From Marinimicrobium koreense (GTDB lineage Bacteria; Pseudomonadota; Gammaproteobacteria; Pseudomonadales; Cellvibrionaceae), in assembly GCF_003762925.1 (NCBI RefSeq), contig NZ_RJUK01000003.1:124001-188000 (forward strand): a DNA stretch of 64,000 nt, written 5' to 3'. This document shows, one piece after another, positions 1 through 8,331 of this stretch. The translations under genes and the position numbers were made by a program. The notes under the pieces are model-generated. The model was not told the DNA's origin. It saw only the letters and a program-made list of their open reading frames with translations, and did not search any database. Position 1 is the first letter of the stretch; each line of letters opens with the position of its first letter.

Positions 1-1253
1 TTGTGCGCAATGCCGACGGTGACCAGCTGCCCAGCGATATTCCCCGCAGCCCACGTCAGGCGGGCATGCTGGAGCTGGATGGCGATATCGTCATGACCGA
101 ATCCATCATGGATGGCGACAACCGGATCGGCACTATTGCCGCCCGCGTGGACATGAGCGAGCTGGACAACCTGGTCGGCGAGGCCGTGGGCGATGCCGTC
201 ATCCTCATCATTGTGATCAGCATCATTGCCGCGTCGATTGCCTACCTGGTTCAGGCAAGCATTACCAAGCCGGTCAATCAGGTGGTACGGGCGCTGCGTG
301 ATATCTCCGAAGGCGAGGGCGACCTGACCCGGCGCCTGCCGGTCAGCGGCAGTGATGAAATTGCAGAGTTGGCCACCTGCTTCAACACCTTTGTGGAGCG
401 TCTGCACAGCATCATCGCCAGTGTGGCCGACACCGCCCAGGAAGTCAGCGAAAACGCCCATATGGTGTCCCAGCTGTCCAACGAAAACGAAAACGCCATC
501 AAGAACCAGCAAGCCGAAATCGAGCAGGTGGTGGTGGCCATCAAGCAGATGGCCAATGTGGTGCAGGACGTAACCGAGAGCGTCAGCGAAACCGCCGAGA
601 AGGCGCACCAGGCCGATCAGTCCGCCGCCAATGGCAAGCAGGTGGTGAATGCTACCACCCGCCAGATCGAGAACCTGGCCTCGGAAATCCGCCGGGCCGC
701 CGAAGTCATCGACCGGCTGAACAAAGAAACCGTCAGCATCGGCTCGGTACTCGATGTGATCCGTGGAGTGGCCGAACAGACCAACCTGCTGGCCCTGAAC
801 GCCGCTATTGAGGCCGCCCGCGCCGGCGAGCAAGGTCGTGGCTTTGCGGTGGTGGCCGATGAAGTGCGCACCCTCGCCTCGCGCACCCAGAGCTCCACCA
901 CCGAAATTCAGGAGATGATCGAGCGCCTGCAGGTGGGTGCCAAAGAAGCCGTGGAAATGATGGCCGAGGGTACCAGCCAGGCGGAAGCATCGGTGGAGAA
1001 AGCCGGTGAAGCCACCAGTTCCCTGGTGGATATTACCGAGCTGGTCAGCGTGATTCGCGATCGCACCAACCAGGTGGCCGTGGCCTCGGAGGAACAGAGC
1101 TCGGCCACTCAACAGATTGAAGGCAACATCGACAGTATTTCCCAGGTTGCATTGAGCACGGCGGAGAGCTCCAGCCGGATCAATTCCAACACCAGCAGCC
1201 TGGCGGAAACCGCGGAAAAACTCACCAGCCTGGTGAACCGCTTCAAGCTATAG
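1..1253 (+). CDS. Methyl-accepting chemotaxis protein (N-terminus outside window)
   Basis: Transmembrane chemoreceptor that controls the CheA kinase. The visible part begins inside a periplasmic sensing region, crosses the membrane once (a hydrophobic stretch including [19 protein letters not shown]), continues with a HAMP domain ([21 protein letters not shown]) and ends in a long helical signalling domain. The receptor hairpin tip is unmistakable ([20 protein letters not shown], then [15 protein letters not shown]). The reading frame is open to the left edge, so the true start lies outside. The stop is TAG at 1251-1253. No C-terminal NWETF-type CheR-tethering pentapeptide is present. The ligand cannot be inferred. 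No other chemotaxis gene is visible, so this looks like a stand-alone receptor gene. Confidence 0.95.
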   Translation, partial: VRNADGDQLPSDIPRSPRQAGMLELDGDIVMTESIMDGDNRIGTIAARVDMSELDNLVGEAVGDAVILIIVISIIAASIAYLVQASITKPVNQVVRALRDISEGEGDLTRRLPVSGSDEIAELATCFNTFVERLHSIIASVADTAQEVSENAHMVSQLSNENENAIKNQQAEIEQVVVAIKQMANVVQDVTESVSETAEKAHQADQSAANGKQVVNATTRQIENLASEIRRAAEVIDRLNKETVSIGSVLDVIRGVAEQTNLLALNAAIEAARAGEQGRGFAVVADEVRTLASRTQSSTTEIQEMIERLQVGAKEAVEMMAEGTSQAEASVEKAGEATSSLVDITELVSVIRDRTNQVAVASEEQSSATQQIEGNIDSISQVALSTAESSSRINSNTSSLAETAEKLTSLVNRFKL

Positions 1254-1294
1254 GACAGCGCACCAAAAACCATAAGCCAGAGAGAACAAGCGTC

Positions 1295-1588
1295 ATGAAA
1301 AAACAACTACTTCTTTGCAGTGTGGTAGCCACCCTCAGTCTGCCTGGCCTGGCTCAGGCATGTAGCGCCCCGGACGCCAAGCCGGCCATTCCTGACCCGA
1401 TGACGGCGGAAACCGCTCAGATGGTCAAAGCCAACAACGAAGTGAAGGCTTACGTTAAGGCCATGGAGGAGTACCTGGGCTGTGCCCGCATGAGTGGCGG
1501 TGAGAAGCGGAAGGAAATTTCGGCGTTGGAGGATTTCGCGGCGGAGTTTAACGAGGCAATCCGGACCTTCAAGTCGCGGAATAGTTGA
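1295..1588 (+). CDS. Small secreted protein of unknown function
   Basis: A 97-residue protein with a clear Sec signal peptide (Lys-rich start, hydrophobic core, cleavage near AQA-C at about residue 22). The mature part is short, helical and charged and has two cysteines (one right after the predicted cleavage site, one near residue 63). The Cys at +1 could mimic a lipobox (LAQAC), but the pattern is weaker than the usual L-A/S-G/A-C, so soluble periplasmic or lipoprotein are both possible. A purine-rich ribosome site (AGAGAGAA) lies upstream of the ATG. It follows the chemoreceptor gene by 41 bases and is followed by a REP-like palindrome. I do not recognise the family. Confidence 0.7.
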   Translation: MKKQLLLCSVVATLSLPGLAQACSAPDAKPAIPDPMTAETAQMVKANNEVKAYVKAMEEYLGCARMSGGEKRKEISALEDFAAEFNEAIRTFKSRNS

Positions 1589-1634
1589 TTTCGGGGTAGC
1601 GGCGTAGGGTGGTGACGGCGGATGCTGCCGAGTC

Positions 1635-1677
1635 GGGTTACGGCGGATGCGCGCTTTGCGCTTATCCGCCGTAACCC
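1635..1677. repeat. REP-like palindrome, copy 1
   Basis: A near-perfect 20-base inverted repeat around a TTT loop: GGGTTACGGCGGAT on the left and ATCCGCCGTAACCC on the right. It lies between two convergent genes, the small secreted protein and sutA. The same GGCGGAT/ATCCGCC core recurs at about 8278, 47423, 57126, 57176 and, degenerately, at 62526. Confidence 0.8.
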
Positions 1678-1692
1678 AACCACCCCATCACA

Positions 1693-1983
1693 TCACATCA
1701 TTCGATCACCATAATCCGACACCGGCTTCTTCGGCCGCGCATTGTTCAGGCTAGAGGGAATTTCGCTGATGTGCCCACCCCGGGCCAGAAAGGCCTCCAC
1801 CTGGCGAGCCAACTCATCGCGCAGTCTCTGGCGGGCGGCCACACTGAAGTCCTCATGGGCTTCCGATTTAGCGGAATACGACAGCTCAACTTCAGACTCA
1901 TCCAGCGCCTCATCGTCGGCACTGTCTTCATCCTCGAGCACATCATCCACATCGTTGTCGTTAAGGGGATATTGACTTGCCAT
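1693..1983 (-). CDS. sutA: SutA-like RNA polymerase-binding transcriptional regulator
   Basis: A 96-residue protein that matches the architecture of Pseudomonas SutA, which binds RNA polymerase and supports transcription in slow-growing cells. The N-terminal half is extremely acidic and presumably disordered (DDVLEDEDSADDEALDESE). A helical core follows (RQRLRDELARQVEAFLARGG), then a conserved tail (HISEI, then RPKKPVSDYG). The reading frame stays open a further 33 codons upstream, but I chose the ATG at 1983 because GGAGGTG lies 6 bases before it and the acidic region begins there. A TATAAA-like -10 sits at 2071-2076 on the minus strand. The family call rests on remembered similarity of the FLARGG...PKKP...YG tail and is fairly secure. 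Confidence 0.82.
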   Translation of the reverse strand: MASQYPLNDNDVDDVLEDEDSADDEALDESEVELSYSAKSEAHEDFSVAARQRLRDELARQVEAFLARGGHISEIPSSLNNARPKKPVSDYGDRMM

Positions 1984-2286
1984 AGTGACACCTCCACCAC
2001 GCCAGTTGCACGTCAACCCAGGCCATAACGACCGTTTTCGAGTGGCCGATTTTGACCCGTTTTCGCGTAATTTATAGCGCAAGAAAACGACGACGTCATG
2101 AGTTTTTGGTGGTGTTTTTAGGCTTTTTTTACCTTAGCAGGGAACCGGGGTAAAATTTTGGTTATTACCGGCGGGTGTCCTCAGATCGTTCCGACACATC
2201 GACACCGTTGAAACCGGCGTATAGTCCCACAGACCACCCTATGGAGCGCGCCCCTGGCGCACCTTCAACCACTAACGGAAGCAGTT
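1984..2286. other. Intergenic region between divergent sutA and a small membrane-protein gene
   Basis: About 300 bases without a credible gene. It contains the sutA leader with a strong Shine-Dalgarno (GGAGGTG on the minus strand), a T-rich stretch around 2100-2135, and a weak AT-rich inverted repeat (TTTTTACC near 2124-2131 with GGTAAAAT near 2150). No RNA gene or strong promoter was recognised. Confidence 0.5.
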
Positions 2287-2622
2287 ATGAATGTTCGGCT
2301 ACTGAGTAAACACTTCCCCCAACTGGCTGAGCTGCCCGAAAAAGAACAGGCGGCGATTCTGCAGCAGGCCCACGAGCGCGCCTATGCGCCCGAGAGAAAA
2401 CTGACCCACTGGCGGGGAAACATCATCAGCCTGGTGTGGATCTGCGCGGTATCGCTGTTTATCGCGCTGGTGGCGGGACCGGCGCTAGGGCTGGGGCGGC
2501 CGGTGACCGGGGGGATCATCATGGTGGTGGTGCTGCCCATCTTCATGGTGCTGCGCCATCGGCAGTATGTGGCCCAACTGAGGCCCGAAGTGGATGCCAT
2601 CCTGGCGCGAACCCGGGACTGA
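2287..2622 (+). CDS. Small two-helix inner-membrane protein, unknown function
   Basis: A 111-residue protein. The N-terminal 40 residues are soluble and charged. Two hydrophobic helices separated by a short Gly-rich turn follow (about residues 46-70 and 76-93: ISLVWICAVSLFIALVAG and GGIIMVVVLPIFMVL). A charged C-terminal tail ends it. GGAAGC upstream of ATG 2287 serves as ribosome site. It is followed by a bidirectional terminator shared with the convergent glnK. No family was recognised; the features only support a small membrane protein. Confidence 0.65.
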   Translation: MNVRLLSKHFPQLAELPEKEQAAILQQAHERAYAPERKLTHWRGNIISLVWICAVSLFIALVAGPALGLGRPVTGGIIMVVVLPIFMVLRHRQYVAQLRPEVDAILARTRD

Positions 2623-2643
2623 GCGGTTCGCTCCCCATAAAAC

Positions 2644-2671
2644 AAAACCGGCGCCCTGAGGCGCCGGTTTT
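2644..2671. terminator. Bidirectional intrinsic terminator
   Basis: A perfect 12-base-pair stem (AAAACCGGCGCC / GGCGCCGGTTTT) with a CTGA loop. The terminal A/T tracts make it functional in both directions. It separates the membrane-protein gene (plus) from glnK (minus). Confidence 0.9.
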
Positions 2672-2694
2672 GGGTAGTACTGGAGCGATCAGGA

Positions 2695-3057
<363 letters not shown>

Positions 3058-3182
3058 TTAAAGTGACGGTGTTGAAATGCCCTATGCCTCTAAGATACAC
3101 GTTACAGCGGTTTGGGTCATCTCCCGCCACTCAAAAGCAAGTGGCTTGAACGCCGGAGGTGCAGAACACCCCCGGCCGGTCT

Positions 3183-4448
3183 TTACTTGTTGCTGACAAA
3201 TTCCGGATAGGCTTCCATACCACATTCGGACAGGTCCACACCTTCGTATTCCTCGTCCTCGGAAACCCGCAGGCCAATCACCGCCTTGAGAACACCCCAG
3301 ACGATCAGGCTGGTCACGAATACCCAGACGAAGATGGTCAGTGCACCGATAATCTGTCCCAGGAAGCTGACGTCGCTGTTGGTGAAAGGTACCGCCAGCA
3401 GACCCCACAGGCCGACCACACCGTGTACGGAGATGGCACCGACCGGATCGTCGATCTTCAGCTTGTCCAGGCCCACGATGGAGAAGACCACAATGATACC
3501 GCCGATGGCACCGATGATGCTGGCGCCCAGAGCGCTCGGGGTAGAAGGCTCAGCGGTGATCGCTACCAGACCGGCCAGAGCACCGTTCAGCGCCATGGTC
3601 AGGTCAGCCTTGCCGAACAGGATGCGGCCCAGGATCAACGCAGCCACCAGACCAGCTGCCGCCGCGGCGTTGGTGTTCAGGAACACCATGGCAACGGAGT
3701 TGGCGTTGGCAATATCGCCCAGTTTCAGCACCGAACCACCGTTGAAGCCGAACCAGCCCATCCACAGGATGAACATACCCAGGGTGGCCAGCGGCAGGTT
3801 GGCACCGGGAATAGCGCGCACTTCACCGTTGGGGCCATATTTGCCTTTACGGGCGCCCAGCAGGAGTACACCAGCCAGAGCCGCGGCCGCACCGGCCATG
3901 TGGACGATACCGGAACCGGCGAAGTCAGAGAAGCCCAGGTCGCCCAGGTTATACATGCCAAAGACATCAGCACCGTTCCAGGTCCAGGAACCTTCCATCG
4001 GGTAGATGAAACCGGTCATGACAACGGCGAAAGCCAGGAAGGCCCACAGCTTCATGCGCTCAGCGACTGCACCCGAGACAATGGACATGGCGGTAGCCAC
4101 GAACACGACCTGGAAGAAGAAGTCAGAAGCGCCGGAATAGATGGAACCACCGGTGAAGTCACCACGTTCGGAGAACTCACCCAGGGTAGAGGCGACATCC
4201 ACGTTCTGGATACCGGAGAGGAAAATTCCCCCGTCGTACATAATGGCGTAACCACACACCAGATACATGATGCATGAGATGGCGAACAGAGAGACGTTTT
4301 TGGTCAGAATCTCTGTGGTGTTTTTAGCACGGACCAGACCCGCCTCCAGCATAGAGAAGCCCGCGGCCATCCACATGACCAGAGCCCCACATACTAGAAA
4401 GTAAAACGTGTCGATCGCATACTGCAAATGAAAAATATTTTCTTCCAT
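3183..4448 (-). CDS. amtB: Ammonium transporter AmtB
   Basis: An inner-membrane ammonium channel of 421 residues with about eleven hydrophobic segments. The two conserved pore histidines are recognisable (AGSGIVHMAG and ISVHGVVGLWG), as are GFSMLEAGLVR and the MILWMGWFGFNGGS-type motif. I chose ATG 4448 because GGGGA precedes it at a suitable distance and the protein then begins directly with the first helix. The frame extends 37 codons further, but that extension has no channel-like sequence. Cytoplasmic GlnK from the next gene would gate it. The upstream region carries a sigma-54-like promoter and two NtrC-type sites, consistent with nitrogen-limited expression. Confidence 0.96.
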   Translation of the reverse strand: MEENIFHLQYAIDTFYFLVCGALVMWMAAGFSMLEAGLVRAKNTTEILTKNVSLFAISCIMYLVCGYAIMYDGGIFLSGIQNVDVASTLGEFSERGDFTGGSIYSGASDFFFQVVFVATAMSIVSGAVAERMKLWAFLAFAVVMTGFIYPMEGSWTWNGADVFGMYNLGDLGFSDFAGSGIVHMAGAAAALAGVLLLGARKGKYGPNGEVRAIPGANLPLATLGMFILWMGWFGFNGGSVLKLGDIANANSVAMVFLNTNAAAAAGLVAALILGRILFGKADLTMALNGALAGLVAITAEPSTPSALGASIIGAIGGIIVVFSIVGLDKLKIDDPVGAISVHGVVGLWGLLAVPFTNSDVSFLGQIIGALTIFVWVFVTSLIVWGVLKAVIGLRVSEDEEYEGVDLSECGMEAYPEFVSNK

Positions 4449-4518
4449 TGCATTTTCCCCGTCTTTATGGATTGTGAGTTGAAAAAACAGCTGATATTGC
4501 CGGCCTGACCCCGGACAG

Positions 4519-4534
4519 TGCATAGAGCAGGCCA
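4519..4534 (-). promoter_or_regulatory. Sigma-54-like (-24/-12) promoter for amtB
   Basis: The minus strand reads TGGCCTGCTCTATGCA. The GG and GC dinucleotides have the obligatory 10-base spacing, and TGGC and TGCA match the consensus. Predicted start of transcription is near 4509, about 60 bases before the amtB ATG. Confidence 0.6.
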
Positions 4535-4608
4535 ACAAGATAAAAAACTTATTATTCAAAGACTTAGGGAATAATTACGATTGGGAGTCGCGCGCCAACC
4601 AGCCACTT

Positions 4609-4625
4609 CGCACCAACATGGCGCA
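4609..4625. promoter_or_regulatory. NtrC-type binding site, upstream copy
   Basis: CGCACC-N5-GGCGCA, a 17-base palindrome with two departures from the enteric NtrC consensus TGCACC-N5-GGTGCA. It is centred about 108 bases upstream of the predicted amtB start. Confidence 0.5.
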
Positions 4626-4642
4626 TGCACCGCCCCGGTGCG
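4626..4642. promoter_or_regulatory. NtrC-type binding site, strong copy
   Basis: TGCACC-GCCCC-GGTGCG matches 11 of the 12 specified bases of the NtrC consensus. It abuts the weaker copy and is centred about 125 bases upstream of the predicted amtB start and about 83 bases upstream of the predicted prsK start. Confidence 0.65.
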
Positions 4643-4690
4643 CACCAACTTTGCACCAAACTGGAACTGGCACCGCTTTCCGCTTTAGAA

Positions 4691-4706
4691 TGGCACCTGC
4701 TGTGCC
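4691..4706 (+). promoter_or_regulatory. Sigma-54-like (-24/-12) promoter for prsK
   Basis: TGGCACCTGCTGTGCC: TGGCAC is a perfect -24 box and TGC at correct spacing supplies the -12 box (GTGC rather than TTGC). Predicted start is near 4717, giving a leader of about 43 bases before ATG 4760. A second TGGCAC at about 4669 has off-by-one spacing and is less likely. Confidence 0.55.
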
Positions 4707-4759
4707 AGACAGGCACTGTGATATGCTCAAGGAATAAAGAAGGCAGGAATCTGATTCTG

Positions 4760-6805
4760 ATGGAATACGACAACGTTACCTTTATGGCGTACCTGAGCGC
4801 AGCCGTCGTCGCCGCGCTGCTGACGTTGACGTACATCTATCAGTTCTTCAAAGAACAGAAGACAGCCATCTTCGCCCCAGCGGCGGCAGTACACACCCTG
4901 AACCTGCTGGTCATCGTCGCCGGCATCAGTCAGCCCTGGCCGGCCACCCACTGGACGTTTTTCTTCGAGTGCCTGCACTACAATATCTGGACGCTCTCGG
5001 TCTACCTGACCCTGAAAGCCAGCGCATCCAACAGTGCCCTGCCCCGAAGCCTCAAGATTCTGTTTCTGATCGGCTGGCCGGTGACCCTGTTTGCCCTGGT
5101 TGCGTCCGCCACCCAATGGGAGCTGATCTTTTCATTGGAGGCATGGCTGACTCTGTCCCTGGCGGTAATCGGGCTGGTGAGTGTAGAGCAGCTATTCCGT
5201 TACGCCGCCGGCAACGATCGGCAGATCAAACTGTTGTGCATGAACCTGGCCGCGTTGTTCCTGTACGACATCTATCTGTTTACCCATGCGCTGATTTTCC
5301 AGCAGATTGATCCACTGCTGTGGCAATCCCGGGCCGCCGTTTCCATTGCCACCTGTCTGTTTATGGCCCTTGGCGGCCTGCTGCTTCTCCAGCGCAATGA
5401 CCGGCCGGCCAACTTTACCCTGTCCCGACCGATTGCCTTTTACACCACCTCCCTGATTGCCGTCGGGGTGCTGATTACCATTCTCGCCCTTGGTGGTTAC
5501 TACGTGCGCCTGTATGGCGGCAACTGGGGAACCGTCATCTACAGCCTGGTGTTGATCGGTGCGGTGTTATTGATCACCACCGTGTTCGTGTCCACCACCA
5601 TCCGCTCCCGCCTGTCGGTGTTGATCAACAAACACCTGTTCCGGCACAAATACGATTACCGCAGTGAATGGTTGCGCCTGATCAACTATCTGGCCCAGCC
5701 GGCGGAAACCAGCGAAGCCAATGAACGGGCTTTCTTTGCGGTGGCCTCGGTGACCAAAACCCCGGGCGGCGCCATCTGGATTCGTAAGCAGGGCTTTTAT
5801 GAACCGGTCTACCAAAGTGGCCTCCCCAGCTACATTGACCTTCAGGAAGAGCCGGTGGACAGCCCTTTCTGTCAGACTTTTTTACAATCCGAGTGGGTTT
5901 TCTTTCCCGAAAGTGGCGACAACCTCGCCCTGAGTCAGTACAACGAATACCTGCCACCCTGGGTGCACAACATTCCCGATCTGTGGCTGCTGTTCCCCTT
6001 TATTGTCGGTGACGAACTCATCGGTTTTATGGCCTTGACCAAGCCTGTGGCGGACGCCTCCCTGACCTGGGAAGACCTGGACCTGCTGAAAACCATGGGA
6101 CGCCAGCTGGCCAGTTACCTCAAACGGCACCAGCAGGCCGAACAGCTCGCCGAGGGACGCCAGTTTGACACCTATAACAAGCTCGTGGCTTTCATCATTC
6201 ACGACCTGAACAACCTGATTGCCCAGCAGGCACTGGTGGTACGAAACGCGGAAAAACACAAGGACAAACCCGAGTTCATCGACGATGCCATTCATACCAT
6301 CAGCAACTCCGTCGATCGGATGAACAACCTCCTCAAAAAGCTGCGTACCGACGGTAAAGACCTGATTACCCGCCTGTCGATCAACGACATTGTAAAAAAA
6401 GCCGTCGCCGAATGTTGGCGACAAAAACCCATGCTGACGGCTGAAATCAGCGACGATATAAGGTACATTGAAGCGGACGAAGTGCGTTTGGTAATGACCT
6501 TCACCCACTTCATCAAAAACGCCCTTGAAGCGACGCCGGACGACGGCCGGGTTCACGTCACCCTCCGGTGCGACGATCACGAAGCGGTGATTGCCATCGA
6601 GGATACCGGTAGCGGCATGGACTGGGATTTCATTCACAACCGGCTGTTCAAGCCGTTTGAAACCACCAAGTCCGGCAAGGGTATGGGGATTGGCGTCTAC
6701 CTGTCCCGCGAGTATATTAATGACTTGAGCGGCACACTGAATGTGATCAGCGCCGTCGGCGAAGGAACCACCGTGACCGTCACCTTACCGGTCACGCAAG
6801 AGTAA
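4760..6805 (+). CDS. prsK: XrtA/PEP-CTERM system sensor histidine kinase PrsK
   Basis: A membrane histidine kinase of 681 residues. About eight hydrophobic helices fill residues 1-285, a GAF-like domain occupies about 310-460, and the kinase core follows. The phosphoacceptor is His481 in the short motif FIIHDLNN, which is typical of this family rather than the common HE motif. ATP-binding boxes are clear: N box NALEATPDD, G1 DTGSGMD, G2 GKGMGIGVYLSREY. I chose ATG 4760 because upstream residues are not family-like and the sigma-54-like promoter would start transcription near 4717. PrsK with PrsR is known to accompany exosortase A loci and to drive RpoN-dependent PEP-CTERM gene expression. The partner gene lies 81 bases downstream. 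Confidence 0.93.
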   Translation: MEYDNVTFMAYLSAAVVAALLTLTYIYQFFKEQKTAIFAPAAAVHTLNLLVIVAGISQPWPATHWTFFFECLHYNIWTLSVYLTLKASASNSALPRSLKILFLIGWPVTLFALVASATQWELIFSLEAWLTLSLAVIGLVSVEQLFRYAAGNDRQIKLLCMNLAALFLYDIYLFTHALIFQQIDPLLWQSRAAVSIATCLFMALGGLLLLQRNDRPANFTLSRPIAFYTTSLIAVGVLITILALGGYYVRLYGGNWGTVIYSLVLIGAVLLITTVFVSTTIRSRLSVLINKHLFRHKYDYRSEWLRLINYLAQPAETSEANERAFFAVASVTKTPGGAIWIRKQGFYEPVYQSGLPSYIDLQEEPVDSPFCQTFLQSEWVFFPESGDNLALSQYNEYLPPWVHNIPDLWLLFPFIVGDELIGFMALTKPVADASLTWEDLDLLKTMGRQLASYLKRHQQAEQLAEGRQFDTYNKLVAFIIHDLNNLIAQQALVVRNAEKHKDKPEFIDDAIHTISNSVDRMNNLLKKLRTDGKDLITRLSINDIVKKAVAECWRQKPMLTAEISDDIRYIEADEVRLVMTFTHFIKNALEATPDDGRVHVTLRCDDHEAVIAIEDTGSGMDWDFIHNRLFKPFETTKSGKGMGIGVYLSREYINDLSGTLNVISAVGEGTTVTVTLPVTQE

Positions 6806-6886
6806 AACGAACATGGCCGGTTCGGTGCCCACCGCCGGGAGCGGCCCCACGGAGTGAACACACCTCCGCAAAAAGGCTAAGGCATT

Positions 6887-8263
6887 ATGAGTAAAAACAA
6901 CAAGCACACCCTGTTGATTATCGAGGACGACCGAGGCCTGCAGAGCCAGCTGCGTTGGCATTTCGAGGATTACGAAACGGTATTTGCCGAGAACCGGCAG
7001 GATGCCATCGCCGCCCTAAGGCTGCACGAGTCACCCGTGGTCATTCAGGACCTCGGCCTGCCCCCCGACCAGGACGGTGTGGACGAAGGCTTCAAGTGCA
7101 TTCAGGACATTCTGCGCATGTCACCCACCACCAAGATTATCGTCATGACCGGGAAAACCGATCACGACAACGCCATCCGCGCAGTGGCGATGGGCGCCTA
7201 CGACTACTACGAAAAGCCGGTGGACCCGCAGACGCTGGACCTGATCGTCCAGCGCGCCTTCAACATTTTCGAGCTGGAGGAAGAAAACCGCCGCCTGGCC
7301 CGCCTCCAGCAAACCCCACTGGAAGGCCTGGTCACCAACGACCCCCAGATGCTCAAGATCTGCCGCATGCTGGAAAAGATCTCCCCCACCAACGTCACCT
7401 GTACCCTGCTGGGAGAAAGTGGCACCGGTAAGGAAGTCATGGCCCGGGCCATCCACCACCTGAGCCCTCGGCGCAACAAGCGCTTTGTCGCGATCAACTG
7501 CGCCGCCGTGCCGGAAAACCTGATCGAAAGCGAGTTGTTTGGCTACGAGAAAGGCGCCTTTACCGGTGCCGGCAAACAGACCCTGGGTAAAGTCGAAACC
7601 GCCCACGAAGGCACCCTGTTCCTCGACGAAATCGGGGACATGCCGCTCAACCTACAATCCAAGCTGCTGCGCTTCCTGCAGGAGCGCGTCATCGAACGCG
7701 TGGGCGGCCGCGAGGAAATTCCGGTGGATGTCCGGGTCATCTGTGCGACCAACAAAAACCTGCAAGAGATGGTAGACGAAGGCAGTTTCCGTGAGGACCT
7801 GTACTACCGAATCTGCGAGATGACGGTCGAGATTCCCCCGCTGAGAACCCGGCAAGGCGACAAAGTGCTACTGGCACGACACTTCATGCTCAAATTCGCC
7901 AAAGAACACGATCAGAAGATCAAAGGCTTTACCCCCGATGCGGTCCAGTCCATCGAATGTTACGGCTGGCCCGGCAACATCCGGGAAATGGAAAACAAGA
8001 TCAAACGCGCGGTCATCATGGCCGACGGCAAACACATCACCCGGGACGACCTGGGCCTGATCACCGACGGCGAAGACCTGTCGCTCAACCTGCGCCAGGT
8101 GCGTCAGGAAGCCGAGCGCCACGCCATACTCCGGGCGGTGGCCATGACCGACAACAACATCTCGGCCGCCGCCAAGCTGCTGGGCATTACCCGGCCGACG
8201 TTTTACGACTTGATCAAGAAACACGATATCCCGTTAGGCAGCAACACAGTCCCTAACCTTTAG
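6887..8263 (+). CDS. prsR: PEP-CTERM-box response regulator PrsR, sigma-54 activator
   Basis: An NtrC-type response regulator of 458 residues. The receiver domain has the acidic pair near residues 13-15, phosphoacceptor Asp55 (VIQDLGLPPD) and Lys110. The AAA+ domain has Walker A GESGTGKE at 176-183, the sigma-54-contacting GAFTGA loop at 223-228 and Walker B TLFLDEIGD at about 243-251. A Fis-type helix-turn-helix ends the protein (AAAKLLGITRPTFYDLIKK). All residues needed for phosphorylation, ATP hydrolysis and sigma-54 contact are intact. It pairs with PrsK directly upstream. A REP-like palindrome lies immediately downstream. Confidence 0.95.
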   Translation: MSKNNKHTLLIIEDDRGLQSQLRWHFEDYETVFAENRQDAIAALRLHESPVVIQDLGLPPDQDGVDEGFKCIQDILRMSPTTKIIVMTGKTDHDNAIRAVAMGAYDYYEKPVDPQTLDLIVQRAFNIFELEEENRRLARLQQTPLEGLVTNDPQMLKICRMLEKISPTNVTCTLLGESGTGKEVMARAIHHLSPRRNKRFVAINCAAVPENLIESELFGYEKGAFTGAGKQTLGKVETAHEGTLFLDEIGDMPLNLQSKLLRFLQERVIERVGGREEIPVDVRVICATNKNLQEMVDEGSFREDLYYRICEMTVEIPPLRTRQGDKVLLARHFMLKFAKEHDQKIKGFTPDAVQSIECYGWPGNIREMENKIKRAVIMADGKHITRDDLGLITDGEDLSLNLRQVRQEAERHAILRAVAMTDNNISAAAKLLGITRPTFYDLIKKHDIPLGSNTVPNL

Positions 8264-8277
8264 CTCCCATGATCTCC

Positions 8278-8316
8278 GTAGGGCGGATAAGCGCAACGCG
8301 CGCATCCGCCGCAACC
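8278..8316. repeat. REP-like palindrome, copy 2
   Basis: GTAGGGCGGATAAGCGC and GCGCATCCGCCGCAACC form a stem-loop directly after prsR. It shares the GGCGGAT/ATCCGCC core with copy 1. It falls inside an apparent upstream extension of the next reading frame, which argues against that longer start. Confidence 0.75.
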
Positions 8317-8331
8317 GAGTTAGCGGCCTCG

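Larger units (their letters stand above)
4449..4759. promoter_or_regulatory. Divergent amtB / prsK control region
   Basis: A 311-base region between divergent genes. From left to right it holds a sigma-54-like element for amtB, two adjacent NtrC-type palindromes, a cluster of GCACCA half-sites, and a sigma-54-like element for prsK. These sites are listed separately. Confidence 0.7.

Noticed and set aside
3159-4277. Long open frame antisense to amtB on the plus strand
   Set aside because: It mirrors a highly conserved channel gene, has no ribosome site and gives a Gln/His/Gly-rich composition typical of antisense frames in GC-rich DNA.
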